Shown in pieces: positions 1 through 10,057 of a stretch of DNA of 64,000 bases (positions are counted from its first letter, which is position 1; each line of letters begins with the position of its first letter). The notes under the pieces are model-generated. The model was not told the DNA's origin, searched no databases, and was given only the letters and a program-made list of their open reading frames with translations. The position numbers and the translations under genes were made by a program. Location of the stretch: assembly GCF_021290385.1 (NCBI RefSeq), contig NZ_CP089928.1, positions 2,836,501 through 2,900,500 of the forward strand, written 5' to 3'. This DNA is from Microbulbifer sp. YPW16. GTDB taxonomy: Bacteria > Pseudomonadota > Gammaproteobacteria > Pseudomonadales > Cellvibrionaceae.

Positions 1-248
1 GGGCCTCCCCCATGTGCGGCAATTCCATCGGCCAGGACCGCCGCTTCCTGGTGCGCTATATGCCCATGCTGGAGAGCTATTTCCACTATCGCAACCTGGA
101 TGTGAGCTCAGTCAAGGAGCTGGCCCGGCGCTGGCGCCCGGATGTGCTGGAGGGGGTCAAGAAGGAAAGCAGCCACCTGGCGCTGGACGATATCCGCGAC
201 TCCATCAACGAGCTGCGCCATTACCGGGACAACTTCTTCCGGCTCTGA
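1..248 (+). CDS. orn: Oligoribonuclease, C-terminal part (cut by window edge)
   Basis: The reading frame is open from the first bases, with Ala-Ser-Pro before the first internal Met, and ends with TGA at 246-248. About 82 residues are visible. The run [15 protein letters not shown] followed by the [18 protein letters not shown] segment is the conserved C-terminal half of Orn, the DEDDh 3'-5' exonuclease that degrades 2-5 nt RNA and pGpG to mononucleotides in the cytoplasm. The conserved HxAxxD region (His then Asp) is seen near SSHLALDDI. The true start lies upstream of the window, so the internal ATG at 12 is not the start. Orn next to queG and nnr is a familiar gammaproteobacterial arrangement. 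Confidence 0.93.
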   Translation, partial: ASPMCGNSIGQDRRFLVRYMPMLESYFHYRNLDVSSVKELARRWRPDVLEGVKKESSHLALDDIRDSINELRHYRDNFFRL

Positions 249-274
249 TGCTCTGCGGGAGTGGTGGCACAAAA

Positions 275-376
275 GGGCGGACACAAGGTGCGCCCCTACG
301 TGCGTGACGGGCCCCGGAGAGGTGGGCGAGGACCGGTTTCAACGCTGGACCGTAGGGGCGGATCTTGTATACGCCC
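275..376. repeat. REP-like inverted repeat pair (copy 1)
   Basis: Two 26-base arms, 275-300 and 351-376, are imperfect inverted repeats of each other (22 of 26 positions by eye), with GTAGGGGCGGATCTTGT as the recognisable core, separated by about 50 bases. The element fills the space between orn and queG, which converge here. A related pair lies at 55387-55461 in the other arm order. I read it as a dispersed intergenic palindromic (REP/BIME-like) element that may also act as a transcription-stop or mRNA-end structure. No ORF of substance lies here. Confidence 0.6.
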
Positions 377-415
377 GGTTGCCGGCTGGCAGCGGTGACA
401 AACGCAGGGTTTCTC

Positions 416-1534
416 CTATGGCTCCCGCCTGATTTTGCGTTTTCGACGTCGCCCGCTGCGCAGGCGCGCCAGCGCCCACTGGATATGTTCCGCAACCAGC
501 GGCGTGGTGCTTGCAAGGCGCTGTTCCAGCGCCGCGATCACTTCCGGGCTTGCCTCGCCGTTGCCCAGGGCCACCGCCAGGTTGCGCTGCCAGCGCTCGT
601 AGCCGATGCGGCGGATGGCTGAGCCGGCGGTGCGATCCAGGAACTCCTGTTCGGTCCAGCCAAACAGGGTCAGCAATTCGCCGTCGTCGAGGCCGTGGCG
701 CGGGTGGAAATCCGCTTCCGCGGTGGGTTTGGCGAATTTATTCCAGGGGCAGATGATCTGGCAGTCGTCACAGCCGAACACCCGGTTCCCCATGGGCTCG
801 CGGAATTCCTCGGGAATCGCGCCCTTGTTCTCGATGGTCAGGTAGGAAATGCAGCGCCGCGCATCCAGCTGGTAAGGGCCCACAAAGGCATCCGTCGGGC
901 AGACCTTCAGGCAGGCGGTGCACTCGCCGCACTGGTTTGGCTGTTCACTGTGATCCACCGGCAGGGCCAGGTTGGTGTAGATTTCACCGAGGAAGAACCA
1001 CGAGCCGGCGCCGCTGTTCAGTACCATGCAGTTCTTGCCGATCCAGCCCAGCCCGGCCTTTTCCGCCAGTGCCCGCTCCATCACCGGGGCGCTGTCGGTA
1101 AAGGCGCGGCCGCGGGCGTCCAGGCCGTGGTCCGCGCAGAATGCTTCGATCTGTGCCGCCAGCCTGGCCAGCCGCTTGCGGATCAGCTTGTGGTAATCGC
1201 GGCCGGTGGCATAGCGGGATACATAAGCCTTGCCCGGGTCCTTCAGTACCCGAACGGGTTGGGTGTCTGGTGGCAGGTAGTCCAGGCGCACGCTGATGGC
1301 GCGCAGGGTGCCGGGCTCCAGCAGGTCCGGCCGCCAGCGCTTGGCGCCGTGGGCCGCCATCCAGTCCATATCACCGTGGTGGCCGGCGTCGAGCCACTGC
1401 TGCAGGCGCTCACCGTGACTCTCCAGCTCGCAGTCGGTAATGCCTACCTGCTGGAAGCCCAGCTCCCGCGCCCAGGTCCTGATCCTGGCGGCCAGTTCAG
1501 AGAGCAGTTTGTCGGTGGCAGCGGTGTCGCTCAT
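416..1534 (-). CDS. queG: Epoxyqueuosine reductase QueG
   Basis: 372 residues. It catalyses the last step of queuosine synthesis, reducing epoxyqueuosine to queuosine in the wobble position of GUN-anticodon tRNAs in the cytoplasm, using cobalamin and two [4Fe-4S] clusters. The N-terminal DUF1730-type domain covers roughly residues 20-185. The ferredoxin-like region shows CGECTACLKVCPTDA and, further on, FGCDDCQIICPWN. The C-terminal part (about 290-355) looks like the short HEAT-type helical repeats that bind tRNA. The length fits the family. It is transcribed divergently from nnr. The ATG at 1534 has a GGAG close upstream. Confidence 0.95.
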   Translation of the reverse strand: MSDTAATDKLLSELAARIRTWARELGFQQVGITDCELESHGERLQQWLDAGHHGDMDWMAAHGAKRWRPDLLEPGTLRAISVRLDYLPPDTQPVRVLKDPGKAYVSRYATGRDYHKLIRKRLARLAAQIEAFCADHGLDARGRAFTDSAPVMERALAEKAGLGWIGKNCMVLNSGAGSWFFLGEIYTNLALPVDHSEQPNQCGECTACLKVCPTDAFVGPYQLDARRCISYLTIENKGAIPEEFREPMGNRVFGCDDCQIICPWNKFAKPTAEADFHPRHGLDDGELLTLFGWTEQEFLDRTAGSAIRRIGYERWQRNLAVALGNGEASPEVIAALEQRLASTTPLVAEHIQWALARLRSGRRRKRKIRREP

Positions 1535-1706
1535 GGGGCTCCGTTGGGCCGCGCCTCAGGAGGCGGCGGGATCGTGGGACAGGGGACAAATTATACGCCC
1601 GGAAAGGTATACTCCCGGGTATTCCGCAGGGCCGGGGAAGGCCCGGCGGCGGCTATTCTGCCACAGATTAAAAATTAACCACACTGGAGCCTCCCAGGGA
1701 AGCGCA

Positions 1707-3188
1707 ATGGAAGTCCCACATCCCCTCTACAGCGCCGAGTCGGTCCGCGAGCTGGACCAGCGCACCATCGCCGCGCTCAAGATCCCGTCGATCACGTTGA
1801 TGAAGCGGGCCGGCCGTGCCGCCTTCGCCCAGCTGCAGGCGCGCTGGCCCGAGGTGGGGCGTGTGCAGGTGTTCTGCGGTGGAGGCAACAACGGCGGCGA
1901 CGGTTACGTGATTGCGGCCCTGGCGGCGCAGAAGCAGATCCCGGTGACTGTCTATGCATGCGTGGAACCGCAGAAACTGTCCGGCGATGCGCAGGAGGCC
2001 TTCCGCTACGCAGAACGCGAGGGCGTGCATATCGTGACCTCGCTGGCCGAGATGGACAGCGCCGACGCACATACCGTGATTGTCGATGCCCTGCTGGGCA
2101 CGGGCTTTTCCGGTGCGGTGCGGGAGCATATGGCCCATGCCATCGAACGCATCAACAAGTCCCCGGCGCCGGTGCTGGCGGTGGATATGCCCTCCGGGGT
2201 GGAGTCTGACAGTGGGGCAGCCGGGACCGCGGTCCAGGCAGATATCACTGTAACCTTTATCGCGCGCAAGTTCGGCCTGTTCTGCGGCCGCGGTGCGGCG
2301 CTGAGCGGCGAGGTGGTGTTTGCCGGCCTGGGTGCGCCGGATTCGGTATATCGGGATATGCCCCTACTGGCGCAACGTTACGACGGCGCCAGTGTGCCAC
2401 GGCTGCCAGAGCGCCCGGCGGATGCTTACAAGAACCAGTTCGGCCACGTGCTGGTGGTTGGGGGTGATCGCGGCTTCGGTGGCGCGGCGATGATGGCGGC
2501 GGAATCTGCAGCGCGCACCGGCGCCGGCCTGGTTTCCCTCGCCACCCGGCCCGAGCACCTGCCGGCGGCGCTGACGCGATGCCCTGAGGTGATGGCGCGC
2601 CCGGTGATTTCCGGGCAGGAGCTCGAGCCGCTGCTGGATGCTCCCAGCGTGATAGCGGTGGGCCCGGGGCTGGGTCGCGACCCCTGGGGCGAACAGCTGC
2701 TGGCGCGCGCTGCCCGCGCACAGGTGCCGGTGGTGCTGGATGCGGATGCCCTCAATATCCTCGCCGGTGGACGCGTGCTGGCGGGGCACCGGCGCGACGA
2801 CTGGATTCTTACGCCCCATGTGGGTGAGGCGGCAAGGCTGCTGGGCTGGGAGACTTCCGAGGTGCTGGCTGACCCGCGCGGTGCCGCGCAGGCGATTCAG
2901 GAGAAGTTCAGCGGTGTGGTGATACTCAAGGGAGTGGGAACCCTGATTGCCCACGAGGGCGGGGTGGACCTGGTCAACAGCGGCAACCCGGGCATGGCCT
3001 CCGGGGGCATGGGCGACCTGCTTACCGGGATCGTCGCTGCGCTGGTTGGGCAGCACATGCCGCTGCCGAAGGCAGCGCAGCTGGCAGTGTGGCTCCATGG
3101 TGAGGCGGGTAACCGCGCAGCCACAGATGGCCAGCGCGGCCTGCTGGCCACCGACCTGCTGCCCTGGATAAGAAAACTGGTGGACTGA
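1707..3188 (+). CDS. nnr: Bifunctional NAD(P)HX epimerase / dehydratase
   Basis: 493 residues. Repairs hydrated NADH and NADPH: the N-terminal YjeF_N epimerase domain (about 1-215, with the glycine motif CGGGNNGGDGYV) interconverts R and S forms. The C-terminal ribokinase-like domain (about 230-493) dehydrates S-NAD(P)HX using ADP or ATP, with the conserved NSGNPGMASGGMGDLLTG near the end. The frame stays open upstream to 1440, but the protein similarity starts at MEVPHPLYSAESVRELD and an AGGGA lies 6 bases before ATG 1707. The stop overlaps the tsaE start (TGATG), so the two are translationally coupled. Confidence 0.95.
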   Translation: MEVPHPLYSAESVRELDQRTIAALKIPSITLMKRAGRAAFAQLQARWPEVGRVQVFCGGGNNGGDGYVIAALAAQKQIPVTVYACVEPQKLSGDAQEAFRYAEREGVHIVTSLAEMDSADAHTVIVDALLGTGFSGAVREHMAHAIERINKSPAPVLAVDMPSGVESDSGAAGTAVQADITVTFIARKFGLFCGRGAALSGEVVFAGLGAPDSVYRDMPLLAQRYDGASVPRLPERPADAYKNQFGHVLVVGGDRGFGGAAMMAAESAARTGAGLVSLATRPEHLPAALTRCPEVMARPVISGQELEPLLDAPSVIAVGPGLGRDPWGEQLLARAARAQVPVVLDADALNILAGGRVLAGHRRDDWILTPHVGEAARLLGWETSEVLADPRGAAQAIQEKFSGVVILKGVGTLIAHEGGVDLVNSGNPGMASGGMGDLLTGIVAALVGQHMPLPKAAQLAVWLHGEAGNRAATDGQRGLLATDLLPWIRKLVD

Positions 3189-3670
3189 TGGAACTGAACC
3201 GGCAGCTGGCTGACGAAGAGTCCACTGTGGCAGCGGGGGAGGCGCTGGGTCGCGCCTGCCTGGCAGTGGGGATGCCGGCCGGCATGACTGTGCACCTGCA
3301 CGGCCAGCTGGGCGCGGGCAAGACGACATTCTGTCGGGGCGTGCTGCGGGCCTTCGGCCATCGCGGCGCAGTCAAAAGCCCCACCTATACGCTGGTGGAG
3401 CCCTATGAGCAGGGGCCGCAGCGGGTGTACCACTTCGACCTCTACCGCCTGGGCGACGCCGAGGAGCTGGAGTTTATGGGGGTGCGCGACTATTTTGCGC
3501 CCGATAGCCTGAGCCTGGTGGAATGGCCGGAGCGGGGTGAGGGTGTACTGCCGCCCGCGGACCTGGTGGTGGCACTGTCGGTGCCGCAACAGGGGCGGGC
3601 ACTGCGCATGCATGCGCAATCCGGGCAGGGGGAGCGGGTGCTCAGGGCAATTGCTCCCCTGTTGGGATAA
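3188..3670 (+). CDS. tsaE: tRNA t6A37 biosynthesis ATPase TsaE
   Basis: 160 residues, the usual size. TsaE is the P-loop ATPase that works with TsaB, TsaD and TsaC to make threonylcarbamoyladenosine at position 37 of ANN-decoding tRNAs. The Walker A motif GQLGAGKTTF is at about residues 38-47, followed by the family signature SPTYTLVEPY and HFDLYRLGDAEELEF. The ATG overlaps the nnr stop codon. Gene order nnr-tsaE-amiB-mutL-miaA is conserved in gammaproteobacteria. Confidence 0.95.
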   Translation: MELNRQLADEESTVAAGEALGRACLAVGMPAGMTVHLHGQLGAGKTTFCRGVLRAFGHRGAVKSPTYTLVEPYEQGPQRVYHFDLYRLGDAEELEFMGVRDYFAPDSLSLVEWPERGEGVLPPADLVVALSVPQQGRALRMHAQSGQGERVLRAIAPLLG

Positions 3671-3727
3671 ACTTACCGCCGACAGGGCAGGGACAAGCGG
3701 CAAGAATAACGTTAACAGGGCTGAACC

Positions 3728-5140
3728 ATGAATCGAGTCTGGCGTCGACTTAGCGGCCCGGCCTGTGTGCGGGCAGCGGCACTTTTTCCTCGACATCTTT
3801 CACGGCTTCTCGCGCAGCATCGCGGTCAACAGCGTCTAACTTTGCCGGGGGCACTGGCCCTTATTGCAGTGCTGTTGCTCCCTGCCGGGGGGGCGCTGGC
3901 GACCGAAGTCCAGGGGGTACGCCTGTGGCGGGCCCCGGACCACACACGACTGGTATTCGACCTCAGCGGTCCCGCCGAGCACAAGCTGTTTACCCTGAAT
4001 AACCCGCACCGGGTGGTGATCGATGTGGACGACACCCGCCTGGCGGCAGCGATTGAGGGGCTGGAGCTGGAAAACACGCCTATCGAGCAGGTGCGCCATG
4101 CCCGGCACAACAAGAAAGACCTGCGGGTGGTGCTGGACCTGAAGCAGGAAACCAAGCCGCGCAGTTTCGCCCTGCGACGCCTGGACGAAAAACCCGATCG
4201 CCTGGTGATTGACCTCTACGATCACGTCGTGCAGCAGGAGAAAACCGTGCTCGAGGTCAGCCGGGAGCGCGATATCGTGATCGCCATCGACGCCGGCCAC
4301 GGCGGCGAGGACCCGGGCGCATCCGGTCCCGGTGGGCTGCGCGAGAAGGATGTGGTGCTGGCCATCAGCCGGCAGCTGCACAAGGCGATCGACAGTCGTC
4401 CCGGTTTCAGTGCCAAGCTGGTGCGCACCGGTGATTACTATATTCCACTGCGCGAGCGGGTGAACAAGGGGCGCAAGATGCGCGCCGACCTCTTCGTCTC
4501 CATTCATGCGGACGCCTTTACCCGCAAGGATGCCCGCGGCGCCGGTGTGTACGCGGTCTCCTCCCGCGGCGCCACCAGTGAAACCGCGCGCTTCCTGGCG
4601 CAGCGGGAAAACGAGTCCGACCTGATTGGCGGTGCCGGCAGCCTCAACCTGGGCGACAAGGACGACACCCTGGCTGGCGTGTTGCTGGACCTGTCGATGA
4701 CGGCAACCATGAATGCCAGCCTCGATGTGGGCGCGAGTGTCCTGGCGCAGCTGGGCCAGGTGACCCACCTGCACAAGAAGCAGGTGGAGCAGGCCAATTT
4801 CTCGGTGCTGCGCTCGCCCGATGTGCCCTCGATCCTGGTGGAGACCGGCTTTATCACCAACCCCCATGAGGCTCGCCGGCTGCGTGACCCGTCATTCCAG
4901 CGCAGGCTGGCACAAAAACTCAGCGAAGGTATAGTGGCGCACTTCAGTAGCCGCCCGCCGGCGGGATCCTGGCTCGCCGCCAATGCCGGCCAGAACCGCA
5001 AACACACCATCGCCCGCGGGGATACCCTGTCGGCGATTGCCGCGCGCTACAACGTTTCGGTTACCGCGCTGAAAAAGGTCAACGGCATCAGCAATTCGGT
5101 GATCCGGGTGGGCCAGACGCTGAGGATTCCCTCGGGCTGA
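3728..5140 (+). CDS. amiB: N-acetylmuramoyl-L-alanine amidase (AmiB/C type, LysM)
   Basis: 470 residues. Periplasmic zinc amidase that cleaves the stem peptide from N-acetylmuramic acid during daughter-cell separation. After a long basic N-terminus (about 40 residues) comes a hydrophobic export segment ([18 protein letters not shown]), an AMIN domain (about 60-150), the Amidase_3 catalytic domain (about 175-395) with zinc ligands in [19 protein letters not shown] and the catalytic Glu in LVETGFITN, then a C-terminal LysM (about 423-468). The signal region is unusually long. A shorter form could start later, but no better start is obvious. Sits 57 bases after tsaE. Confidence 0.93.
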   Translation: MNRVWRRLSGPACVRAAALFPRHLSRLLAQHRGQQRLTLPGALALIAVLLLPAGGALATEVQGVRLWRAPDHTRLVFDLSGPAEHKLFTLNNPHRVVIDVDDTRLAAAIEGLELENTPIEQVRHARHNKKDLRVVLDLKQETKPRSFALRRLDEKPDRLVIDLYDHVVQQEKTVLEVSRERDIVIAIDAGHGGEDPGASGPGGLREKDVVLAISRQLHKAIDSRPGFSAKLVRTGDYYIPLRERVNKGRKMRADLFVSIHADAFTRKDARGAGVYAVSSRGATSETARFLAQRENESDLIGGAGSLNLGDKDDTLAGVLLDLSMTATMNASLDVGASVLAQLGQVTHLHKKQVEQANFSVLRSPDVPSILVETGFITNPHEARRLRDPSFQRRLAQKLSEGIVAHFSSRPPAGSWLAANAGQNRKHTIARGDTLSAIAARYNVSVTALKKVNGISNSVIRVGQTLRIPSG

Positions 5141-5201
5141 GGCCCGTCACATAAAAAGACCCCCGATACAGGAGCCTGTTCACAGGCCGTTATTCCCGTT
5201 T

Positions 5202-7079
5202 ATGCACGACAAGATCCAGCAACTCTCCCCGCGCCTCGCCAACCAGATCGCCGCCGGCGAGGTAGTCGAGCGCCCCGCGTCCGTGATCAAGGAGTTGCTG
5301 GAGAACAGTCTCGATGCCGGCGCCACGCGCCTGGACGTGGAGATCGACAACGGCGGCATCAAGCGTATCAAGGTGCGGGACAACGGCAAGGGCATCGGCC
5401 AGGATGACCTGCCCATGGCCCTGGCCCGCCACGCCACCTCCAAGATCCATGCGCTGGAAGACCTGGAAGCGGTGGCTACGCTCGGTTTTCGCGGCGAGGC
5501 GCTCGCCAGTATCTCGTCAGTGGCGCGCCTGGCGTTGACCAGCAGCCGCGACGAGAGTGGCAAGGGCTGGCAGGTCAGTGCCGAGGGCCGCGACATGCAG
5601 GCGCAGGTGGCCCCCGCCGCGCACCCGCGTGGCACCACCGTCGATGTGCGCGACCTGTTCTTCAATACGCCCGCAAGGCGCAAGTTCCTGCGCACCGAGA
5701 AGACCGAGTTCAACCGGGTTGACGACACCATCAAGCGCCTGGCGCTGTCGCGGTTCGATGTCGCCATTACCCTGCGGCACAACGGCAAGGGGGTGCACAA
5801 CCTGCGCGCCGGCAGTGGCCGGGTGGAAATGGAGCGCCGGGTATCGCAGGTCTGCGGCCCGGCCTTTATGCAGAATGCCCTGCACATCGACGTGGAGCGC
5901 AGTGGCCTGCGCCTGTGGGGCTGGGTGGCGGAGCCGGCCTTCTCGCGCTCGCAGGCCGACCTGCAGTTTTTCTACGTCAATGGGCGCGCCATTCGCGACA
6001 AGGTGGTCAGCCACGCAGTGCGGCGCGCCTTCGCCGACGTACTCTACCACGGCCGCCATCCCGCGTTTGTCCTGTACCTGGAGCTCGACCCGGCTTCGGT
6101 CGATGTCAATGTGCACCCCACCAAGCACGAGGTGCGCTTCCGCGACAGCCGCCTGGTGCACGATTTCCTCTTCGGCAGCCTGCACCGGGCGCTGGCTTCC
6201 GTGCGGCCGGGGGACCGGGACGACGCCAATGGCGGCGAGGCCCCCGCGGGCCAGCCGCTACAGCCATCGCCGGCGCCGGCGGTCGCGGGAGTGGCGGCGG
6301 GGGAGTTTGCCGGCCAGCAGCGTATGCCCCTGTCCTCCTCACCTTCGCCGGAGCGTTTGCAGGGCCAGATGCAGGGGTACGGGGCGCTGCACCAGCCCTA
6401 TGCTGGTGGCGCCGCGGTGGCCGAGGCATCACCTGCCGCCCCGGCATCGCAGGGCTGGAATGCATCCCTGCCGGCTGAGGCCGATGACGCCGCGGCGCCC
6501 CCCCTGGGCTTTGCCCTGGCGCAGCTGCATGGCATTTATATCCTGGCGCAGAATGACCAGGGGCTGATTGTGGTGGATATGCATGCGGCCCACGAGCGTA
6601 TCGTTTATGAACAGATGAAGACCGCCCATGCCGCCGGCGGTATCCAGGCACAGCCATTGCTGGTGCCGGTGAGCCTGGCGGTGAGCCAGCGCGAGGCGGA
6701 TTGCTTTGAGGAGCGCAGTGAGGTCTTTACCGCGCTAGGCTTTGTTCTGCAGCGGGCGGGACCGGAGACCCTGCTGGTGCGGCAGGTACCCACCATGCTG
6801 CATGGCGCCGAGGTGGAGCAGCTGGTGCGGGACGTACTTTCTGACCTGCTGGCCCAGGGTGGCAGCGACCGGATCGGGGAGCGCATCAACGAGGTGCTGT
6901 CCACCATGGCCTGCCACGGCTCGGTGCGGGCCAATCGCAAGCTGACGGTGCCGGAGATGAACGCCCTGTTGCGGGATATGGAGCGCACCGAGCGCAGCGG
7001 GCAGTGCAACCACGGCCGCCCCACCTGGACCCAGGTGAAGCTGGGCGACATGGATAAGTGGTTTATGCGCGGCCAGTGA
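5202..7079 (+). CDS. mutL: DNA mismatch repair protein MutL
   Basis: 625 residues. Couples MutS mismatch recognition to downstream strand processing. GHKL ATPase motifs are intact: [30 protein letters not shown] and the [20 protein letters not shown] block. A Pro/Ala/Gly-rich linker (about 335-430) joins the C-terminal dimerisation domain. Residues 459-470 read [12 protein letters not shown], fitting the metal-binding endonuclease motif D-x-HA-x2-E-x4-E found in MutL of bacteria without MutH, with Met in place of Gln. The matching CHGSVRA and CNHGRP motifs are near the C-terminus. So this is probably an endonuclease-type MutL rather than the E. coli type. Confidence 0.96.
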   Translation: MHDKIQQLSPRLANQIAAGEVVERPASVIKELLENSLDAGATRLDVEIDNGGIKRIKVRDNGKGIGQDDLPMALARHATSKIHALEDLEAVATLGFRGEALASISSVARLALTSSRDESGKGWQVSAEGRDMQAQVAPAAHPRGTTVDVRDLFFNTPARRKFLRTEKTEFNRVDDTIKRLALSRFDVAITLRHNGKGVHNLRAGSGRVEMERRVSQVCGPAFMQNALHIDVERSGLRLWGWVAEPAFSRSQADLQFFYVNGRAIRDKVVSHAVRRAFADVLYHGRHPAFVLYLELDPASVDVNVHPTKHEVRFRDSRLVHDFLFGSLHRALASVRPGDRDDANGGEAPAGQPLQPSPAPAVAGVAAGEFAGQQRMPLSSSPSPERLQGQMQGYGALHQPYAGGAAVAEASPAAPASQGWNASLPAEADDAAAPPLGFALAQLHGIYILAQNDQGLIVVDMHAAHERIVYEQMKTAHAAGGIQAQPLLVPVSLAVSQREADCFEERSEVFTALGFVLQRAGPETLLVRQVPTMLHGAEVEQLVRDVLSDLLAQGGSDRIGERINEVLSTMACHGSVRANRKLTVPEMNALLRDMERTERSGQCNHGRPTWTQVKLGDMDKWFMRGQ

Positions 7080-7103
7080 ACCCGCGGCAAGGATGATGCA
7101 AGC

Positions 7104-8072
7104 TTGAAAAATGCCAACGGCGGCGACCTGCCGCCCGCCATTTTCCTGATGGGCCCGACGGCCTCGGGCAAGACCGACCTGGCCATGGCGATCGCCGACC
7201 GGTTGCCCGTGGAGCTGGTCAGCGTCGATTCGGCGCTGGTCTATCGCGGCCTGGATATCGGTTCGGCGAAGCCCGGTGCCGCCGAGCTGGCGCAATACCC
7301 CCACCGCCTGATCGATATCTGTGATCCGGCCGAATCCTATTCCGCCGGTGATTTCCGCCGCGATGCGCTGGCGGCCATGGATGAAATCACTGCCGCCGGG
7401 CGCATCCCTTTGCTGGTTGGCGGAACAATGCTGTATTTCCGTGCTCTATTGGAGGGAATGGCTGAACTGCCTGCGGCGGATCCGGCCGTGCGTGCCGAGA
7501 TCGAGGCGCGGGCGGCGCGGGAGGGCTGGCCGGCACTGCACGCAGAGCTAGCCGGGGTGGACCCGGAACTGGCTGGCGAGCTGCATCCGAACCATTCGGT
7601 GCGAATCGAGCGGGGCCTGGAGGTTTACCGCCTTACCGGGCGGCCGCTGTCGGAGCTGCGGCGCGAGCAGGCTCGCGACCCGCTTACCGATCGCTACCGC
7701 GTGACCCAGCTGGCACTGCTGCCGCGGGACCGCGCGCTGTTGCACGAGCGCATAGAGCGACGCTTCCTGCGGATGCTGGAGCACGGGTTCGTGGATGAGG
7801 TGCGCGCCCTGCACGCGCGGGGCGACCTGCACGCGGACCTGCCGGCGATTCGCGCAGTGGGCTATCGGCAGGTATGGCAGTACCTGGCCGGTGAGCTGGA
7901 TTACGACGAAATGGTCGCCGCGGGGATCGCCGCCACCCGGCAACTGGCCAAGCGCCAACTCACCTGGCTGCGGCGCTGGCCGGACCTGGCGCGGATTTAC
8001 CTCCAGGCGCCGGATGGCACATTGCGCAAAAATGACGAAATCTTGGCGGAAGCCTTGAAATTTCTCGCATGA
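7104..8072 (+). CDS. miaA: tRNA dimethylallyltransferase MiaA (TTG start)
   Basis: 322 residues. Transfers dimethylallyl from DMAPP to A37 of UNN-reading tRNAs. The P-loop [11 protein letters not shown] is at about residues 17-27, followed by the [16 protein letters not shown] block and the YFRALLEGM and AVGYRQVW motifs. No in-frame ATG precedes the P-loop except the Met right next to it, so the start is TTG at 7104, with AAGGA about 10 bases upstream. The spacing to mutL is 24 bases, consistent with one operon ending at hfq or beyond. Confidence 0.95.
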   Translation: MKNANGGDLPPAIFLMGPTASGKTDLAMAIADRLPVELVSVDSALVYRGLDIGSAKPGAAELAQYPHRLIDICDPAESYSAGDFRRDALAAMDEITAAGRIPLLVGGTMLYFRALLEGMAELPAADPAVRAEIEARAAREGWPALHAELAGVDPELAGELHPNHSVRIERGLEVYRLTGRPLSELRREQARDPLTDRYRVTQLALLPRDRALLHERIERRFLRMLEHGFVDEVRALHARGDLHADLPAIRAVGYRQVWQYLAGELDYDEMVAAGIAATRQLAKRQLTWLRRWPDLARIYLQAPDGTLRKNDEILAEALKFLA

Positions 8073-8256
8073 GCAGCCATAACGTGGGTGTGCCGTCCTC
8101 AGGTCGGTATTGATCAGTCAGTTATTATCACAGAGTCCGGCGATTTCCGGCTCATTTTGTACGCGTATTCAACCGTAACCGTTCTTTAGTTCGCGGCGTT
8201 CGCGAGCGCGATTATGGCCTGCATACGGCTTCCAGCTTTTGACAAGGAGAAAAAAG

Positions 8257-8541
8257 ATGTCAAAAGGGCACAGCTTACAAGACCCTTACCTCAACGTTTT
8301 GCGCAAAGAGCGTATCCCGGTTTCCATCTATCTCGTAAATGGCATCAAGCTTCAGGGGCAAATTGAATCTTTTGACCAGTTCGTGGTGTTGCTCAAGAAC
8401 ACCGTGAGCCAGATGGTATACAAGCACGCCATCTCCACCGTAGTGCCGTCCCGTGCGGTGCGCGTGCCGCTGCTGAACCCGGCGGCCCAGGGTGGTGCTG
8501 AAGGTGCTGGTGAAGGTGGTGAGCGCGACAGCTTCGCCTGA
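8257..8541 (+). CDS. hfq: RNA-binding chaperone Hfq
   Basis: 94 residues. Hexameric Sm-like chaperone that pairs small RNAs with mRNAs. Starts [20 protein letters not shown]; Sm1 ([20 protein letters not shown]) and Sm2 ([13 protein letters not shown]) are standard. The C-terminal tail is short, Gly/Glu/Ala-rich and acidic. An AAGGAGA lies 8 bases before ATG 8257. An in-frame TTG at 8239 overlaps that ribosome site and is not used. The 184 bases upstream, after miaA, probably hold an additional hfq promoter, but I cannot pick boxes with confidence. Confidence 0.97.
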   Translation: MSKGHSLQDPYLNVLRKERIPVSIYLVNGIKLQGQIESFDQFVVLLKNTVSQMVYKHAISTVVPSRAVRVPLLNPAAQGGAEGAGEGGERDSFA

Positions 8542-8568
8542 TCCCGCCCTGCCCGAAACGCAGTGAGT

Positions 8569-8590
8569 GCCCCGGCCCGCCGGGGCTTTT
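8569..8590 (+). terminator. Intrinsic terminator after hfq
   Basis: GCCCCGG-CCCG-CCGGGGC makes a 7-bp GC stem with a 4-base loop, followed by TTTT. It lies 28 bases after the hfq stop and before hflX, so it likely ends or attenuates the miaA-hfq transcript. The short T run suggests partial read-through into hflX. Confidence 0.6.
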
Positions 8591-8685
8591 GCGGTTGGGG
8601 GGCGGCAATAGCCGTGCCCGCAACAAGCCTTTTCTGCCGTGGGGAGCGGTAACCGTGATTCCCCGGCAACAGTTGAGAATTCCCA

Positions 8686-9984
8686 TTGTTTTTTGATCGA
8701 CCGGAATCCGGTGAACTGGCGGTGCTGGTGCACCTGGAACTGTCAGCAGTCGACAGCCCCGAGGACCCGCGCGAATTCGAAGAGCTGGCCCTGTCCGCCG
8801 GTGCGGACCCGGTCACGTTCATTTTTGGCCAGCGCGCCAAGCCCGATCCCCGTACTTTTGTGGGGCGCGGCAAGCTGGAGGAAATCCAGCAGGCGGTCAA
8901 AGAGCACGGCGCCGAGCTGGTGATTTTTGACCACAACCTGTCGCCCAGCCAGGAGCGCAATGTCGAGCGTGAGCTTCGCTGCCGGGTGCTGGATCGCACC
9001 GGCCTGATCCTGGATATCTTTGCCCAGCGCGCCCGCACCCACGAGGGTAAGTTGCAGGTGGAGCTGGCACAGCTGCGGCATATGGCCACGCGGCTGGTGC
9101 GCGGCTGGACCCACCTGGAGCGCCAGAAGGGCGGTATCGGCTTGCGCGGGCCCGGTGAGACACAGCTGGAAACGGATCGCCGGCTGCTGCGGGCCCGTAT
9201 CGACTCCATCGAGAAGCGCCTGGAAAAGGTACGCCGACAGCGCGACCAGGGGCGCCGCGCCCGCACCCGTGCCGAGGTGCCCACGGTATCCCTGGTAGGC
9301 TATACAAACGCGGGCAAGTCCACGTTATTCAACCGGCTGACCGATGCCGGCGTATATGTCAGGGACCAGCTGTTTGCGACGCTCGACCCCACCATGCGAC
9401 GGGTTGAGCTGCCGAGCGTGGGTGGCATGATCCTGGCCGATACCGTGGGCTTTGTCTCGCACCTGCCGCACCGGCTGGTCGAGGCGTTCCGCGCCACCCT
9501 GGAAGAGGCGGCCAGTGCCACGCTGTTGCTGCACGTGGTGGATGCTGCTGCGGACGATCGCCTGCACCTGATGGAGGAGGTGCAGTTGGTACTCGAGGAA
9601 ATTGACGCCGCTGACTTGCCGCAGCTGGTGGTGTACAACAAGATCGACCTGCTGGCGGCGAAAGAGCCCACCATCGATCGCGATGCCGACGGCGTGCCGC
9701 GGGCGGTGTGGGTGTCGGCGGTCACCGGGGCCGGGTGTGACCTGCTGGTGGAGGCCATTTCCGAACGCCTGGGCGAGCAGATGGTGCGGGGGCAGCTGCT
9801 GGTTGCCCCGCGCCACGGGCGCCTGCGGGCACAGCTGTACGAAATCAACGCGGTCAAGCACGAAGCCTACCGCGACAACGGCGACGTCGAGCTGGAGCTG
9901 GTATTGCCGCGGGGCGACCTGCAGCGATTACTGGCACCCTATGCCGATGCCGGCGACGGACCGCAGTGGCGGGCGTCGGAGTGA
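8686..9984 (+). CDS. hflX: Ribosome-associated GTPase HflX (TTG start)
   Basis: 432 residues. A GTPase that binds and splits stalled ribosomes under stress. The N-terminal HflX domain and the helical linker (REVERQRDQ-like basic region near 180) precede the G domain: G1 GYTNAGKST, G3 DTVGF, G4 NKID. The protein begins MFFDRPESGELAVLVHLEL, the usual family N-terminus, encoded by TTG at 8686. No ATG or GTG is in frame near it and the upstream Shine-Dalgarno is weak. It is the second gene in this cluster with a TTG start. Confidence 0.94.
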   Translation: MFFDRPESGELAVLVHLELSAVDSPEDPREFEELALSAGADPVTFIFGQRAKPDPRTFVGRGKLEEIQQAVKEHGAELVIFDHNLSPSQERNVERELRCRVLDRTGLILDIFAQRARTHEGKLQVELAQLRHMATRLVRGWTHLERQKGGIGLRGPGETQLETDRRLLRARIDSIEKRLEKVRRQRDQGRRARTRAEVPTVSLVGYTNAGKSTLFNRLTDAGVYVRDQLFATLDPTMRRVELPSVGGMILADTVGFVSHLPHRLVEAFRATLEEAASATLLLHVVDAAADDRLHLMEEVQLVLEEIDAADLPQLVVYNKIDLLAAKEPTIDRDADGVPRAVWVSAVTGAGCDLLVEAISERLGEQMVRGQLLVAPRHGRLRAQLYEINAVKHEAYRDNGDVELELVLPRGDLQRLLAPYADAGDGPQWRASE

Positions 9985-10057
9985 CGGAAAACCGGTAGCG
10001 ATCAATGCTAGAATCGCGCCGCAACGAACAAGATTCTCAGAGAGTTGGAGTAAGTCG

